The notes: generated from the letters alone by a model not told the origin. Positions 25,007 through 34,679 are shown, counted from the first letter of the stretch. The stretch: DNA of 64,000 nt from Flavicella sp042091695 (GCA_042091695.1 JBELHA010000006.1:1-64000), one strand, 5' to 3'. Numbers and translations are program-made.

Positions 25007-25771
25007 ATGTGTTTTAAGAAATTAATATATAGTCTTTTGTGTTTACTTTTGTTCTTGAACAAGACTCAGGCACAAGGACCTCCAATAACAGTTGACAAAC
25101 CTATACTTCTAGGTTCAGACAGTTGGATAGTTAAATCCTTAACTGAAATTCGTACTACAAAGAAAGGCACCTATTCAAAAGTACCTCTTACAGTTCATTA
25201 CCTGACTTCTTCAAACAGTTTGATAGGCGTCCATCTTCCAATGGTCAGTGGTCCCAACTCTACAAATACCTTTGGAGACATTCAGTTTCTATACAAATAC
25301 CAATTTTATAGAATAGATCAAATGGGAAAAACTTTTCGAATAGCAGCTAAAACGCTTCAAACGCTTCCGACAGGTCCTGATTATGGGTTTATGGGAATCA
25401 GTAATGGGGTATACCAAGGTTATTACGCTTTGGTTGCAGGATACGAAAACGTAAAACTAGGTATTTCCAATGAATTGGGGTTTTCATCAAGTCCAAATGC
25501 AACGATGAATGAGTGGCGCTACAAATTAGGTTTCGGTCTTCCTTTGTTGCCATCTACTTATCCTGTCAAGCAAATCAATTTGTATTTTGAAACCCAGCAA
25601 AGTTGGTTTCCTCAATTGGATTCCTATATGTTTTTGTATGCGCAAGGGCTGCAATACGCCATCAATAGGCTAACTTTAGAGACTAGTTTTCAGATACCCC
25701 TCACAAATATTAACAATCCTTTATTACAGCGAGATTATAGCATATTTATTGGCACTCGCTATATTTTTTAA
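25007..25771 (+). CDS. Putative outer-membrane channel in a metal-associated cluster
   Basis: A 254-residue protein with signal peptide (LIYSLLCLLLFLNKTQAQ). The mature chain is beta-rich with long strands (PLTVHYLTSSNSLIGVHLPMV, FGDIQFLYKYQFYR) and ends IFIGTRYIF, an outer-membrane barrel ending in Phe. It resembles small transporter-type outer-membrane proteins found next to metal-handling genes. The HMA gene starts 17 bases downstream, so both are very likely in one operon. Substrate unknown. Confidence 0.65.
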   Translation: MCFKKLIYSLLCLLLFLNKTQAQGPPITVDKPILLGSDSWIVKSLTEIRTTKKGTYSKVPLTVHYLTSSNSLIGVHLPMVSGPNSTNTFGDIQFLYKYQFYRIDQMGKTFRIAAKTLQTLPTGPDYGFMGISNGVYQGYYALVAGYENVKLGISNELGFSSSPNATMNEWRYKLGFGLPLLPSTYPVKQINLYFETQQSWFPQLDSYMFLYAQGLQYAINRLTLETSFQIPLTNINNPLLQRDYSIFIGTRYIF

Positions 25772-25788
25772 TCTTTTAAATTTTCACA

Positions 25789-26394
25789 ATGAAATCAATA
25801 TATATATTCACACTAGTATTACTATTTTCTGTACCACAATACCTTTTTGCACAACAGAAATCAAACGATAGCTTTTCAGTAAAAGTAGATGGTCTCGGTT
25901 GTCCATTTTGCGCTTATGGTTTGGACAAAAAATTCAAAGATATCAAAGGAATTCGAGACATTGAAATAGAAATGGAAACAGGAATGCTTCAGTTCAATAT
26001 TCCTTCACAACAAGACTTGACGCTACAAAAAGTGGCGGACCAAGTAGAAAAAGCTGGATATACTCCTGTTTTTGTTCGTGTAGAAAGAGCTCAGGGGACT
26101 AAAGATTCATTAATGATTACTATTAAAGAACCAGTTTACGAAGAAAAAACACTAAAAGTAGCAGGAAATTGTAGCATGTGTAAAGAGCGAATTGAAACAG
26201 CTGCAAAAACTGTAACAGGGGTAACTTCGGCTATTTGGTCTGCTTCAACCCAACAAATAAAATTGCAACTTTCTTCAAACGATAAACTTGAAGAGGTTGC
26301 CAAAGCCATTGCAAAAGCAGGTCATGATACAGAGTTTGAAAAGGCAGCAACGATTACTTACCAGCAATTGCCAATGTGTTGTTTGTATAGATAA
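25789..26394 (+). CDS. Exported protein with two heavy-metal-associated (HMA) domains
   Basis: A 201-residue protein with signal peptide ending PQYLFAQ. The first HMA domain (about 30-100) has CPFC in VDGLGCPFCAYGLDKK; the second (about 120-190) has CSMC in VAGNCSMCKERIETAAK. The C-terminus LPMCCLYR adds a Cys pair. Each CxxC normally binds one Cu(I) or similar soft metal. It is probably a periplasmic metal chaperone working with the outer-membrane protein encoded 17 bases upstream. It is followed by a strong terminator. Whether copper or another metal is bound cannot be seen. Confidence 0.88.
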   Translation: MKSIYIFTLVLLFSVPQYLFAQQKSNDSFSVKVDGLGCPFCAYGLDKKFKDIKGIRDIEIEMETGMLQFNIPSQQDLTLQKVADQVEKAGYTPVFVRVERAQGTKDSLMITIKEPVYEEKTLKVAGNCSMCKERIETAAKTVTGVTSAIWSASTQQIKLQLSSNDKLEEVAKAIAKAGHDTEFEKAATITYQQLPMCCLYR

Positions 26395-26426
26395 TACATT
26401 GTTGCAATTTTACATTTGAATAGAAG

Positions 26427-26460
26427 AGCTATTGGTACCCTGTACCAATAGCTTTTTTTT
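26427..26460 (+). terminator. Rho-independent terminator after the HMA gene
   Basis: Perfect 12-bp inverted repeat AGCTATTGGTAC / GTACCAATAGCT with a 3-base loop, then eight or more T. Confidence 0.92.
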
Positions 26461-26500
26461 AAGTATCTTAAGCTTAGATCTTATTTTTAAATTAATTCGC

Positions 26501-28027
26501 ATGAGATACCTTCCTTTTTTATTTCTGTTATTTTGCATTCAGATTATTGGACAAACAGTAGCGCTTGATATTGAAATAGTAGACTATAGTAAACGTACGA
26601 AGCTGCAACAAGGAACTTATGGCGTTAATAACAACACATTTTCTGCCTCTTACCATATAGACCATCCAAGTTTCTTGAAGGCGTATCGAGATTTAGGAAA
26701 CCCAACTGTTCGCTATCCTGGAGGTACTGTTGCCAACTATATCAATCTCAAAACAGGAAAGGCAGCAGCATGGGAAGATGCTTCGTCTAAAAGCAAATTG
26801 CGTGTCAAGAACCTCAATCGCTCTATTCAAAGGAACGGAAAGCGTTATGGTAAAGATGAACTGAATAGTTTTATAGCCTTTGCAAAGCAGGCAGATGTAC
26901 GAACAACGTTTGTGTTAAATGTCACCTCGATGTCTTATGATGACACCGATTATGTCTTCAATAAAATAGCTAAATCAGGTATCATTATCGAGTGTGTTGA
27001 AATGGGAAATGAGTTGTATTTCGGAACCTATAAGGATATTGTACCAGATGTATCAAGTTATCTAATGCTGGTAAAAGAAAGAACCAAATTGGTGAAATCC
27101 TATTTTCCAACTGCTAAAATTGGATTGTTGTTGCCGAGTCATGTGTACACGCATGAGAGTTTTTTAGATGAGGTTGTTGAAGCTTCTGACCGTCAAATAT
27201 TATGGTACAACGCTCTGCAGAAAGAAGATTTTTATGATGCTTTGGTATTGCATCTGTATTCGAGTAACGGAATGAATCGCACTACAAAACGAAACGATTT
27301 TTTAGCGTATAAAGAAAGCTATCGTTATGCGATTTCGCATGCAGATGGGAAATACGGTTCAGCAATGAAGGACATAGAGCATGACTTTCCCGGAAAAGAA
27401 GTATGGCTTACTGAGTACCATGTAGGAGGCTTTGGTGGCGACGTTCGCTCTTACAGATTGCGTTATGCTTATTTAGGGGCCTTGTTTACTGCTAATTTTA
27501 TGATGAAACTTTTAGAAACGCCCAAGATCACCATTGGTAGTTGGCATTCAATGGTACAGATGTTGCGATACCCTAAAAAAATAGGCCAGCAGTTGGAAGC
27601 TGATACACCGCTTCAAAAAACCGTGAATTATCATTTTTTTAAGGCGTTTAAAAGTCCAGTACAAACTGCCTCACACTTCCTGAAAGTTGCTTTTAACAAT
27701 CAAACCAACTACAAAGGTCTTGGAGATTATACAGGGCAGTATTCTGACGTAGAAGCAGGTGTTTTTATAGCTGCTATATCTGGAAATTGCCAACTAATTG
27801 TTTTTAATAAGTGGGAAAAATCATACAAAATTAATCTTGATGATTTGGCAGTATCGTTACAAGGTAAGCCATACAAAATAACAACAATGCAGCCAGATAT
27901 CAATCTAGAATACTCAAAATCGTTGTCTTCTGAAACTACCTTTTCAAATAATGTTCAAGACCCAACAGGAACCTCCCTTATGTTGCCGCCTTTTTCTATG
28001 ACAATTGTTGAGTTTGCTCGAAATTAG
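26501..28027 (+). CDS. Secreted clan-A-like glycoside hydrolase
   Basis: From the ATG at 26501 the product has 508 residues. An upstream TTG start at 26432 would overlap the terminator and bury the signal peptide YLPFLFLLFCIQIIG. The TIM-barrel region has LGNPTVRYPGGTVANY, the acid/base Glu171 in VEMGNELYFGTY and the probable nucleophile Glu305 in VWLTEYHVGG, as in alpha-L-arabinofuranosidase or GH39/GH51/GH79-like clan-A enzymes. A beta-rich domain follows and ends TIVEFARN. Family and substrate are not certain. It is monocistronic and not in an obvious polysaccharide-utilisation locus, since no SusC/SusD pair is near. Confidence 0.72.
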   Translation: MRYLPFLFLLFCIQIIGQTVALDIEIVDYSKRTKLQQGTYGVNNNTFSASYHIDHPSFLKAYRDLGNPTVRYPGGTVANYINLKTGKAAAWEDASSKSKLRVKNLNRSIQRNGKRYGKDELNSFIAFAKQADVRTTFVLNVTSMSYDDTDYVFNKIAKSGIIIECVEMGNELYFGTYKDIVPDVSSYLMLVKERTKLVKSYFPTAKIGLLLPSHVYTHESFLDEVVEASDRQILWYNALQKEDFYDALVLHLYSSNGMNRTTKRNDFLAYKESYRYAISHADGKYGSAMKDIEHDFPGKEVWLTEYHVGGFGGDVRSYRLRYAYLGALFTANFMMKLLETPKITIGSWHSMVQMLRYPKKIGQQLEADTPLQKTVNYHFFKAFKSPVQTASHFLKVAFNNQTNYKGLGDYTGQYSDVEAGVFIAAISGNCQLIVFNKWEKSYKINLDDLAVSLQGKPYKITTMQPDINLEYSKSLSSETTFSNNVQDPTGTSLMLPPFSMTIVEFARN

Positions 28028-28146
28028 AAGCGTTCTATCTAAAAAAGATAAATCATTATTTACAAAGTACATACTTTTTGAAGAAGACTAGTATTGCTAA
28101 AGAATCCTTTGTAATTTTACATATATAATTTAAAAAGTTACAAAGG

Positions 28147-28908
28147 ATGCATACAAAATTAACGGCACTCATTACAGGCGCAAGCTCCGGTATTGGAAAA
28201 GCTACTGCAGAGTTATTTGCAAAAAACAACATAAGACTAGTATTGTGTGGGAGGAGAAAAGAGCGTCTTTTAGACTTGAAACAAACCCTTTCAAACACGA
28301 CAGATGTTCATGTGTTGGATTTTGATGTTTCTGATAAAGAAGGGGTTTTTGAAGCAATTGCTTCCTTGCCCAACGCCTTTGCGTCGATTGATATTTTGAT
28401 TAATAATGCTGGAAATGCTCATGGTTTGTCACCCATTCAAAATGGAGATATGGAGGACTGGGAAGCGATGATTGATAGCAATGTCAAAGGGTTGTTATAT
28501 GTCACCAAAGCTATTAGCCCTCAAATGGTAAACGCTAAAAAAGGTCACATTATCAATATTGGTTCTATATCAGCAAAAGAAGTGTACGAAGGTGGCAATG
28601 TATATTGTGCTACAAAACACGCTGTGGACGCCCTTAATAAAGGAATGCGAATGGATTTGAGTAAACATGGAATTCGTGTTTCTGCTGTGCACCCTGGATT
28701 GGTAGATACAGAGTTTTCGACAGTTCGTTTTAAAGGAGATACAGACAGGGCAGCTTCAGTTTATAGAGGTTTTACTCCGCTGTATGCAGAAGATATAGCA
28801 GATTTAATCCATTTTGTAGTGACGAGACCTTACCATGTCAATATTTCAGATATCTTAATTTTACCAACGGCACAAGCTTCAGGAACCCAAATTCACAAAA
28901 CGAGCTAA
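28147..28908 (+). CDS. SDR-family NAD(P)-dependent oxidoreductase (YdfG-like)
   Basis: A 253-residue classical short-chain dehydrogenase. The cofactor site is TGASSGIGKATAE, followed by NNAGNA, the catalytic Ser in NIGSISAKEV, and the Tyr/Lys pair in YCATKHAV. The LCGRRKERL segment, with Arg after the second strand, favours NADP(H). It resembles the YdfG 3-hydroxy-acid dehydrogenase group. The AlbA_2 gene begins one base after its stop, so the two are co-transcribed. The true substrate is unknown. Confidence 0.9.
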   Translation: MHTKLTALITGASSGIGKATAELFAKNNIRLVLCGRRKERLLDLKQTLSNTTDVHVLDFDVSDKEGVFEAIASLPNAFASIDILINNAGNAHGLSPIQNGDMEDWEAMIDSNVKGLLYVTKAISPQMVNAKKGHIINIGSISAKEVYEGGNVYCATKHAVDALNKGMRMDLSKHGIRVSAVHPGLVDTEFSTVRFKGDTDRAASVYRGFTPLYAEDIADLIHFVVTRPYHVNISDILILPTAQASGTQIHKTS

Positions 28909-28909
28909 T

Positions 28910-30049
28910 ATGATCAACAAGCGACTTTTGATACGAAATTTACTCAACCACAACGATGAGAATACGTTTTTCGATAAAAAGCGCAAAATAGATTTGGACT
29001 CTAAAGAAGGAAAAGCAAAGTTTTTAAAACATATCTGTGCTCTTTCAAATTCTAATCCATACAATGATGCCTTCATTGTAGTGGGGGTAGACGACGATAC
29101 CAATGCTTTGCTTGGGGTTGACTTTTTTGACGATAGCCGCATTCAGGATTTGATCAATTCTTGTTTGGTAAATCCACCTAAAATAGCCTATGAAAATATT
29201 TCATTTTCCAGCTTACAGGGGCATAAAGTCATTGCTTTGGTCACCATCTATCCCATGTTGGAACTCACTTTTTTAAAGAAGAATTATTGGAAGTACAACA
29301 AGGGGATGGTCTTTTATCGCAAAGGGAGTACTTCTACAGTAGCCTCCACTAAAATAATTCCAAACAAACACAATAAAGGTCTTGTGAGTCGTCTAGAAAA
29401 ATCTTCTAGCAATACGTTGGAATTGACCTTACAAGGGGTTTGTGATTTTATGGCTGCACATCCGAAAAACCGCAACCCTAGATTTCAGGTTTTTAAAGAT
29501 TCCTTTGTGTTGTGTTGGGCAGGAGAAAAGTTGATTGATTCAGGTATTGCTTATTACAGACGTGTAGACATTCAATTGGTCAAGGAGCAAGTAAGGCTAT
29601 TTTATTCAACATTAGACAGGGTACAAATTCAATTTGGTAAAGATGCTTTTGTAGTTACTGAGTATGTGAGTTTAGGGATTGAAAATATAGAAAACTACTA
29701 TCCATTAGAGAAGACAGTTTTTCATTTCAAAGACAATGGGAAACATGTTATTATAAAAGAGTTTTTATTTGAATGCCCAGATTTTAACATGCGGCACTTA
29801 CACCATGTATTCAATACCAATACAGCAGTGTTGAAAAAGTTAGAAGCTGGTTTTGAAATAGACAACAGTGAGTTGGAGGTTTTAAAGGGGTTTCCAAACA
29901 CCTATTTGATTTGTTCTTTGCAGGGTTTTGAGAAGGCCCAAGAAAATCTCAAATCTGCAAGAAAGTATTTGAAAAACCTAGATGATAAGTTCCCATATAT
30001 CAAGTACAAAGAAGCCATGCGACTCTTGCGTAAGGTAAAATATAAGTAA
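28910..30049 (+). CDS. AlbA_2 (Schlafen-like) domain protein
   Basis: A 379-residue soluble protein. Residues about 15-140 match the AlbA_2/Schlafen-like divergent AAA-4 domain: KAKFLKHICALSNS, AFIVVGVDDDTN, LLGVDFFDD, and GHKVIALVTIYP. Such domains bind nucleic acid, and some Schlafen relatives are nucleases. The remaining 240 residues are mixed alpha/beta with no recognised family and no winged-helix seen. It is coupled to the SDR gene (one-base gap). Regulator or RNA-related roles are both possible. Confidence 0.75.
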   Translation: MINKRLLIRNLLNHNDENTFFDKKRKIDLDSKEGKAKFLKHICALSNSNPYNDAFIVVGVDDDTNALLGVDFFDDSRIQDLINSCLVNPPKIAYENISFSSLQGHKVIALVTIYPMLELTFLKKNYWKYNKGMVFYRKGSTSTVASTKIIPNKHNKGLVSRLEKSSSNTLELTLQGVCDFMAAHPKNRNPRFQVFKDSFVLCWAGEKLIDSGIAYYRRVDIQLVKEQVRLFYSTLDRVQIQFGKDAFVVTEYVSLGIENIENYYPLEKTVFHFKDNGKHVIIKEFLFECPDFNMRHLHHVFNTNTAVLKKLEAGFEIDNSELEVLKGFPNTYLICSLQGFEKAQENLKSARKYLKNLDDKFPYIKYKEAMRLLRKVKYK

Positions 30050-30239
30050 TCAATTCCTTACCCACCTCATGACTTTTTTACAGTCGTTTTGTAGCATTTA
30101 CATATTAGTAAGTGGTTCATTTACAGTATTTGTTGATGTGATATTCCTTGAGTTTAGGCTTCTTTATTTTTTATAAAATTACTGTTTCTCAATAGACAGA
30201 AAATATGTAATTTCGCAACTCAATTGAATACAAGCAAAA

Positions 30240-33200
30240 ATGAGTGCAAAATTTAGAGAACACAAAGGGTTAAGTTTAACAAATATCGCTGCTGAAACAT
30301 TGCAATTTTGGAAAGACAATGACATCTTTCAAAAGAGTATTAGCAGTAGGGAAGGCAAAGAGCCTTATGTGTTTTTTGAAGGACCACCTTCAGCGAATGG
30401 ACTGCCAGGGATTCACCATGTGATCGGTAGAACTATCAAGGATATTTTCCCGCGCTATAAAACGATGAAAGGTTTTAAAGTACAGCGTAAAGCAGGTTGG
30501 GATACCCATGGTTTGCCAGTTGAATTAGGAGTAGAAAAAGAACTCGGAATTACAAAAGAAGACATTGGAACTAAAATTACTGTCGAAGAATACAACGACG
30601 CTTGTAGAAAAGCGGTAATGAAATATACTGATGTTTGGAACAACCTGACTGAAAGAATTGGGTATTGGGTAGATATGGAAGATCCTTATGTAACCTACAA
30701 ACCTAAATACATGGAATCTGTATGGTGGTTGTTATCCCAGTTGTACAAGAAAAACTTGTTGTACAAAGGATATACCATCCAACCTTATTCTCCAAAAGCA
30801 GGTACAGGTTTAAGTTCCCATGAAATCAATCAACCTGGAGCCTACCAAGATGTAACTGACACTACTATTGTAGCGCAGTTCAAAGCACACAAAAACACCT
30901 TGCCAGGTACTTTACAAAGTATAGCCGGAGCTGTTCATTTCTTAGCTTGGACGACAACACCTTGGACTTTGCCATCTAACACAGCTTTGACTGTTGGAAA
31001 TAAAATTGACTATGTAGTAATACAGTCTTTCAATCAATATACTTTTGAGCCAATCAATGTTATCCTTGCAGCTGCATTGGTAAACAAACAGTTTACAAAG
31101 AAGTTTTTTGCTACTGAAGATGCAGAGGTGTTCAATGCATACCAAGCAGGAGATAAGAAAATTCCATATAAAGTTGTAGGAACTTATAAAGGATCAGATT
31201 TGGTAGGGGCTACCTACGAGCAACTTTTGCCTTTTGTACAACCCTATGAAAATCCAGAAAATGCATTCCGCGTTATTTCAGGAGACTTTGTTACCACAGA
31301 AGATGGTACAGGTATAGTGCATACAGCGCCTACCTTTGGTGCAGATGATGCTATGGTTGCCAAGCAAGCAAGTCCTGAAGTACCACCAATGTTGGTATTA
31401 GACGGCAATGAGAACCCAATTCCTTTGGTGGATTTACAAGGTAAATTTATCTCAGAAGTAGGTCCTTATGGTGGGAAATATGTAAAAAATGAGTATTACA
31501 ACGATGGCGAAGCTCCGGAGCGTTCTGTAGACGTAGAAATTGCCATCCAATTAAAAGAAGAAAACAAAGCGTTTTTAGTAGAAAAATACAAACATAGTTA
31601 CCCACATTGCTGGAGAACTGATAAGCCCGTACTGTATTATCCACTAGATTCATGGTTTGTAAAAGTTACCGAGGAAAGAGATAAGATGTTCGATTTGAAC
31701 GAATCAATCAATTGGAAGCCAAAATCTACAGGAGAAGGTCGTTTTGGAAATTGGTTGAAAAATGCCAACGATTGGAACTTGTCTCGATCACGTTATTGGG
31801 GAATTCCGTTGCCAATATGGAGAACTGAAGATGGAACAGAAACTACTTTTATTGGTTCTGTAGCAGAATTGAAAGTTGAAATCCAAAAATCTATAGATGC
31901 AGGTATAGCTTCAAAAGATATTTTTGAAGATTTCATAGTAGGAGATATGTCTGAGGAAAACTATGAAAAGCTTGATTTACATAAAAACATTGTAGACCAA
32001 ATTACGTTGGTATCTCCATCAGGAAAACCGATGAAGCGAGAAGCAGACTTGATAGACGTATGGTTTGATTCAGGATCTATGCCTTATGCACAGTGGCATT
32101 ACCCATTCGAAAACAAGACTTTGATTGATGAGAATAAGTTCTACCCTGCAGATTTTATTGCAGAAGGGGTTGACCAAACACGTGGTTGGTTTTATACATT
32201 ACATGCAATCAGTAGTATGGTTTTTGATTCCGTAGCCTACAAAAATGTAGTTTCTAATGGTCTTGTTTTGGACAAGCACGGAAAGAAAATGTCCAAGCGT
32301 TTAGGGAATGGAATCGACCCATTTGAAACCATGGATAAATTTGGACCAGATGCAACGCGTTGGTACATGATTTCAAATGCGAACCCATGGGATAACCTTA
32401 AGTTTGACATCGATGGAATTGATGAGGTAAGAAGAAAGTTCTTTGGGACTTTGTACAATACGTACTCTTTCTTTTCTCTTTATGCCAATTTAGATGATTT
32501 CAATTATTCAGAAGCTGAAATTGCTATAGCAGAGCGTCCAGAAATTGATCGTTGGGTACTTTCAGAACTAAATACTTTGATTCAAAATGTAGATAGTTTT
32601 TATGCTGCATATGAACCGACAAAGGCGGCAAGAGCGATTCAGGATTTTGTGTCTGAAAACTTGAGTAATTGGTATGTACGTTTGTGTAGAAGACGTTTTT
32701 GGAAAGGGGAGTATGCTCAAGACAAAATTTCTGCATATCAAACTTTATACACATGTATGCTTACTGTGGCTAAGTTGGGGGCGCCAATCGCACCTTTCTT
32801 TATGGATAATTTGTACAAAGACTTGACTGCAGCAGTAGCAGGAAGTCAAGAGGAGTCAGTACACTTAGTAGATTTTCCAGTTGCAGATACCACTAAAATT
32901 GACGGAGATTTAGAGCGTAAAATGCAAAAAGCACAGCAAATATCTTCTATGGTATTGTCATTGCGTAAAAAGGAAATGATCAAAGTAAGACAGCCCTTAC
33001 AGCGTGTGATGATTCCTGTTTTAGATGAAAGAGACCGCGAAGATATACTTGCGATTCAAGATTTGATCATATCGGAAGTAAATGTGAAAGAAATAGAGTT
33101 GATTGACGATGCTTCTGGTATTTTAATCAAAAACATCAAGCCTAACTTTAAGGTTTTAGGTCCTAGATTCGGAAAAGAAATGCGTTTTGTTGGAGCTGCT

Positions 33201-33647
33201 GTAAAAGATTTTACGCAAGAAGACATTGCTACTCTTGAAAAAGAAGGAAAAATTTCTTTAAAAATAAATGAAAAAGTTGTAGATTTAACCATCGAGGAAG
33301 TTGAGATTTCTTCACAAGACATAGAGGGTTGGCTTGTTGCCAATCAAGGTGGTTTGACTGTTGCCTTGGATGTTCAGATATCCGATGTTTTGAGAAAAGA
33401 AGGAATTGCAAGAGAGTTGATAAACAGAATTCAAAACCTTCGTAAAGAAGCAGGTTTTGAAGTTACAGATCAAATTCAGTTGACGATTGAGGACAACGCA
33501 GTTTTACAAGAGGCTATTTCAGAAAACGAGTCGTATATTAAAAGTGAAACCTTGACAAAAGAATTGTCTTTCAATAGTGTAGTAGAAGATGCAGTTGTGA
33601 TTGAATTTGATGACATCAATACCAAACTTAAAATCAACAAAATTTAA
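30240..33647 (+). CDS. ileS: Isoleucyl-tRNA synthetase
   Basis: A 1135-residue class I synthetase charging tRNA-Ile. The HIGH-type motif is in GLPGIHHVIGR near residue 60, the editing domain (CP1) occupies about 200-400 with WTTTPWTLPSNTAL, DVWFDSGSMPYAQWHYP lies before KMSKS in HGKKMSKRLGNG, and a long anticodon-binding C-terminus follows. Length fits the eukaryote-like type common in Bacteroidota. The dksA-like gene follows after 4 bases and lspA soon after, a common order. Confidence 0.97.
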   Translation: MSAKFREHKGLSLTNIAAETLQFWKDNDIFQKSISSREGKEPYVFFEGPPSANGLPGIHHVIGRTIKDIFPRYKTMKGFKVQRKAGWDTHGLPVELGVEKELGITKEDIGTKITVEEYNDACRKAVMKYTDVWNNLTERIGYWVDMEDPYVTYKPKYMESVWWLLSQLYKKNLLYKGYTIQPYSPKAGTGLSSHEINQPGAYQDVTDTTIVAQFKAHKNTLPGTLQSIAGAVHFLAWTTTPWTLPSNTALTVGNKIDYVVIQSFNQYTFEPINVILAAALVNKQFTKKFFATEDAEVFNAYQAGDKKIPYKVVGTYKGSDLVGATYEQLLPFVQPYENPENAFRVISGDFVTTEDGTGIVHTAPTFGADDAMVAKQASPEVPPMLVLDGNENPIPLVDLQGKFISEVGPYGGKYVKNEYYNDGEAPERSVDVEIAIQLKEENKAFLVEKYKHSYPHCWRTDKPVLYYPLDSWFVKVTEERDKMFDLNESINWKPKSTGEGRFGNWLKNANDWNLSRSRYWGIPLPIWRTEDGTETTFIGSVAELKVEIQKSIDAGIASKDIFEDFIVGDMSEENYEKLDLHKNIVDQITLVSPSGKPMKREADLIDVWFDSGSMPYAQWHYPFENKTLIDENKFYPADFIAEGVDQTRGWFYTLHAISSMVFDSVAYKNVVSNGLVLDKHGKKMSKRLGNGIDPFETMDKFGPDATRWYMISNANPWDNLKFDIDGIDEVRRKFFGTLYNTYSFFSLYANLDDFNYSEAEIAIAERPEIDRWVLSELNTLIQNVDSFYAAYEPTKAARAIQDFVSENLSNWYVRLCRRRFWKGEYAQDKISAYQTLYTCMLTVAKLGAPIAPFFMDNLYKDLTAAVAGSQEESVHLVDFPVADTTKIDGDLERKMQKAQQISSMVLSLRKKEMIKVRQPLQRVMIPVLDERDREDILAIQDLIISEVNVKEIELIDDASGILIKNIKPNFKVLGPRFGKEMRFVGAAVKDFTQEDIATLEKEGKISLKINEKVVDLTIEEVEISSQDIEGWLVANQGGLTVALDVQISDVLRKEGIARELINRIQNLRKEAGFEVTDQIQLTIEDNAVLQEAISENESYIKSETLTKELSFNSVVEDAVVIEFDDINTKLKINKI

Positions 33648-33651
33648 CACT

Positions 33652-34029
33652 ATGGAAAACATCAAAGTTCAATACGGAGAAAAAGACTTAGAGGAATTCA
33701 AAGGCATCATTCTTAAGAAAATTGAAAGAGCACAAGAGGATTTAGAAATTCTAAACAGCGCTTACAAAAATAACAGTGCAAACGGTACAGACGATACTTC
33801 ACCAACCTTCAAGGCTTTTGAAGAAGGCGCTGAGACAATGGCTAAAGAAGCAAATGTACAATTAGCAATTCGTCAAGAAAAGTTCATAAGAGACCTTAAA
33901 AATGCTTTGTTACGTATAGAAAATAAGACCTATGGTGTGTGTCGTGCAACTGGCAATTTGATTCAAAAAGAAAGGCTTAAATTAGTACCTCATGCTACCT
34001 TGAGTATTGAGGCTAAGAAAAAGCAATAA
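33652..34029 (+). CDS. TraR/DksA-family protein lacking most zinc cysteines
   Basis: From the ATG at 33652 the product has 125 residues; a longer frame from 33601 would run inside ileS and is rejected. Residues about 5-85 form the coiled-coil hairpin, and KTYGVCRATGNLIQKERLKLVPHAT is the DksA finger region. Only the first Cys of the usual four remains; the later CxxC positions are replaced (LSIEAKKK). DksA-type proteins bind RNA polymerase through the secondary channel. This reduced finger appears usual in flavobacteria. It sits between ileS and lspA in a probable operon. Confidence 0.88.
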   Translation: MENIKVQYGEKDLEEFKGIILKKIERAQEDLEILNSAYKNNSANGTDDTSPTFKAFEEGAETMAKEANVQLAIRQEKFIRDLKNALLRIENKTYGVCRATGNLIQKERLKLVPHATLSIEAKKKQ

Positions 34030-34078
34030 TACAACACAATTTAAATTTTATAGGTTTTTTACCTAGCGTACATATATT

Positions 34079-34675
34079 TTGAAAAAATCATTACTCATTA
34101 TTTTAGCCGTGTTGGCTATCGATCAAATCAGCAAGATTTGGATCAAAACAAATTTTATGTTAGGTGAAGAAATCTATGTTTTTGATTGGTTTCGCATCCA
34201 TTTTATAGAGAATAATGGTGCCGCTTGGGGTGCTGAAATCGGAGGGAAGACCGGGAAACTTATTTTGACTATTTTCAGATTGTTTGCAATTGTAGGTCTT
34301 GGATATTGGTTGCATAAGTCCATAGCTAACAAAGCTCACAGTTTATTAATAGTAGCGATTTCTCTTGTTTTTTCAGGTGCTTTAGGGAATATCTTGGACT
34401 CTGTTTTTTATGGTCTGATTTTTGACCATTCCAACTATCAAATAGCTTCTTTATTTGCCGAAAACAACTACAGTGGACTCTTTTATGGTAAAGTTGTAGA
34501 TATGCTTTACTTCCCTATGTGGACTGGTGTTTTACCTTCTTGGATTCCTAAGTTTGGAGGACAACACTTTACTTTTTTCAATGCTATATTTAACATTGCA
34601 GATGCTGCGATATCAGTAGGAGTTGGAATTATGGTGGTCTTTGGAAACACGATTTTTCCCAAAGAGGAGGCTTAA
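34079..34675 (+). CDS. lspA: Lipoprotein signal peptidase II
   Basis: A 198-residue integral membrane aspartyl protease that cleaves prolipoprotein signals. It starts with TTG at 34079. Family motifs: IDQISK, ENNGAAWG, ALGNILDS, catalytic Asp141 in KVVDMLYF and Asp175 in FNIADAAISVG. Four hydrophobic segments are visible. An insertion between GNILDS and the first catalytic Asp is longer than in E. coli, as in other Bacteroidota. It is in line with ileS and the dksA-like gene. The window encodes at least two lipoproteins that would be its substrates. Confidence 0.95.
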   Translation: MKKSLLIILAVLAIDQISKIWIKTNFMLGEEIYVFDWFRIHFIENNGAAWGAEIGGKTGKLILTIFRLFAIVGLGYWLHKSIANKAHSLLIVAISLVFSGALGNILDSVFYGLIFDHSNYQIASLFAENNYSGLFYGKVVDMLYFPMWTGVLPSWIPKFGGQHFTFFNAIFNIADAAISVGVGIMVVFGNTIFPKEEA

Positions 34676-34679
34676 GAGC

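Noticed and set aside
26432..26500. Longer TTG start for the glycosidase
   Set aside because: The extension begins inside the upstream terminator hairpin, and the signal peptide starts at the ATG at 26501.
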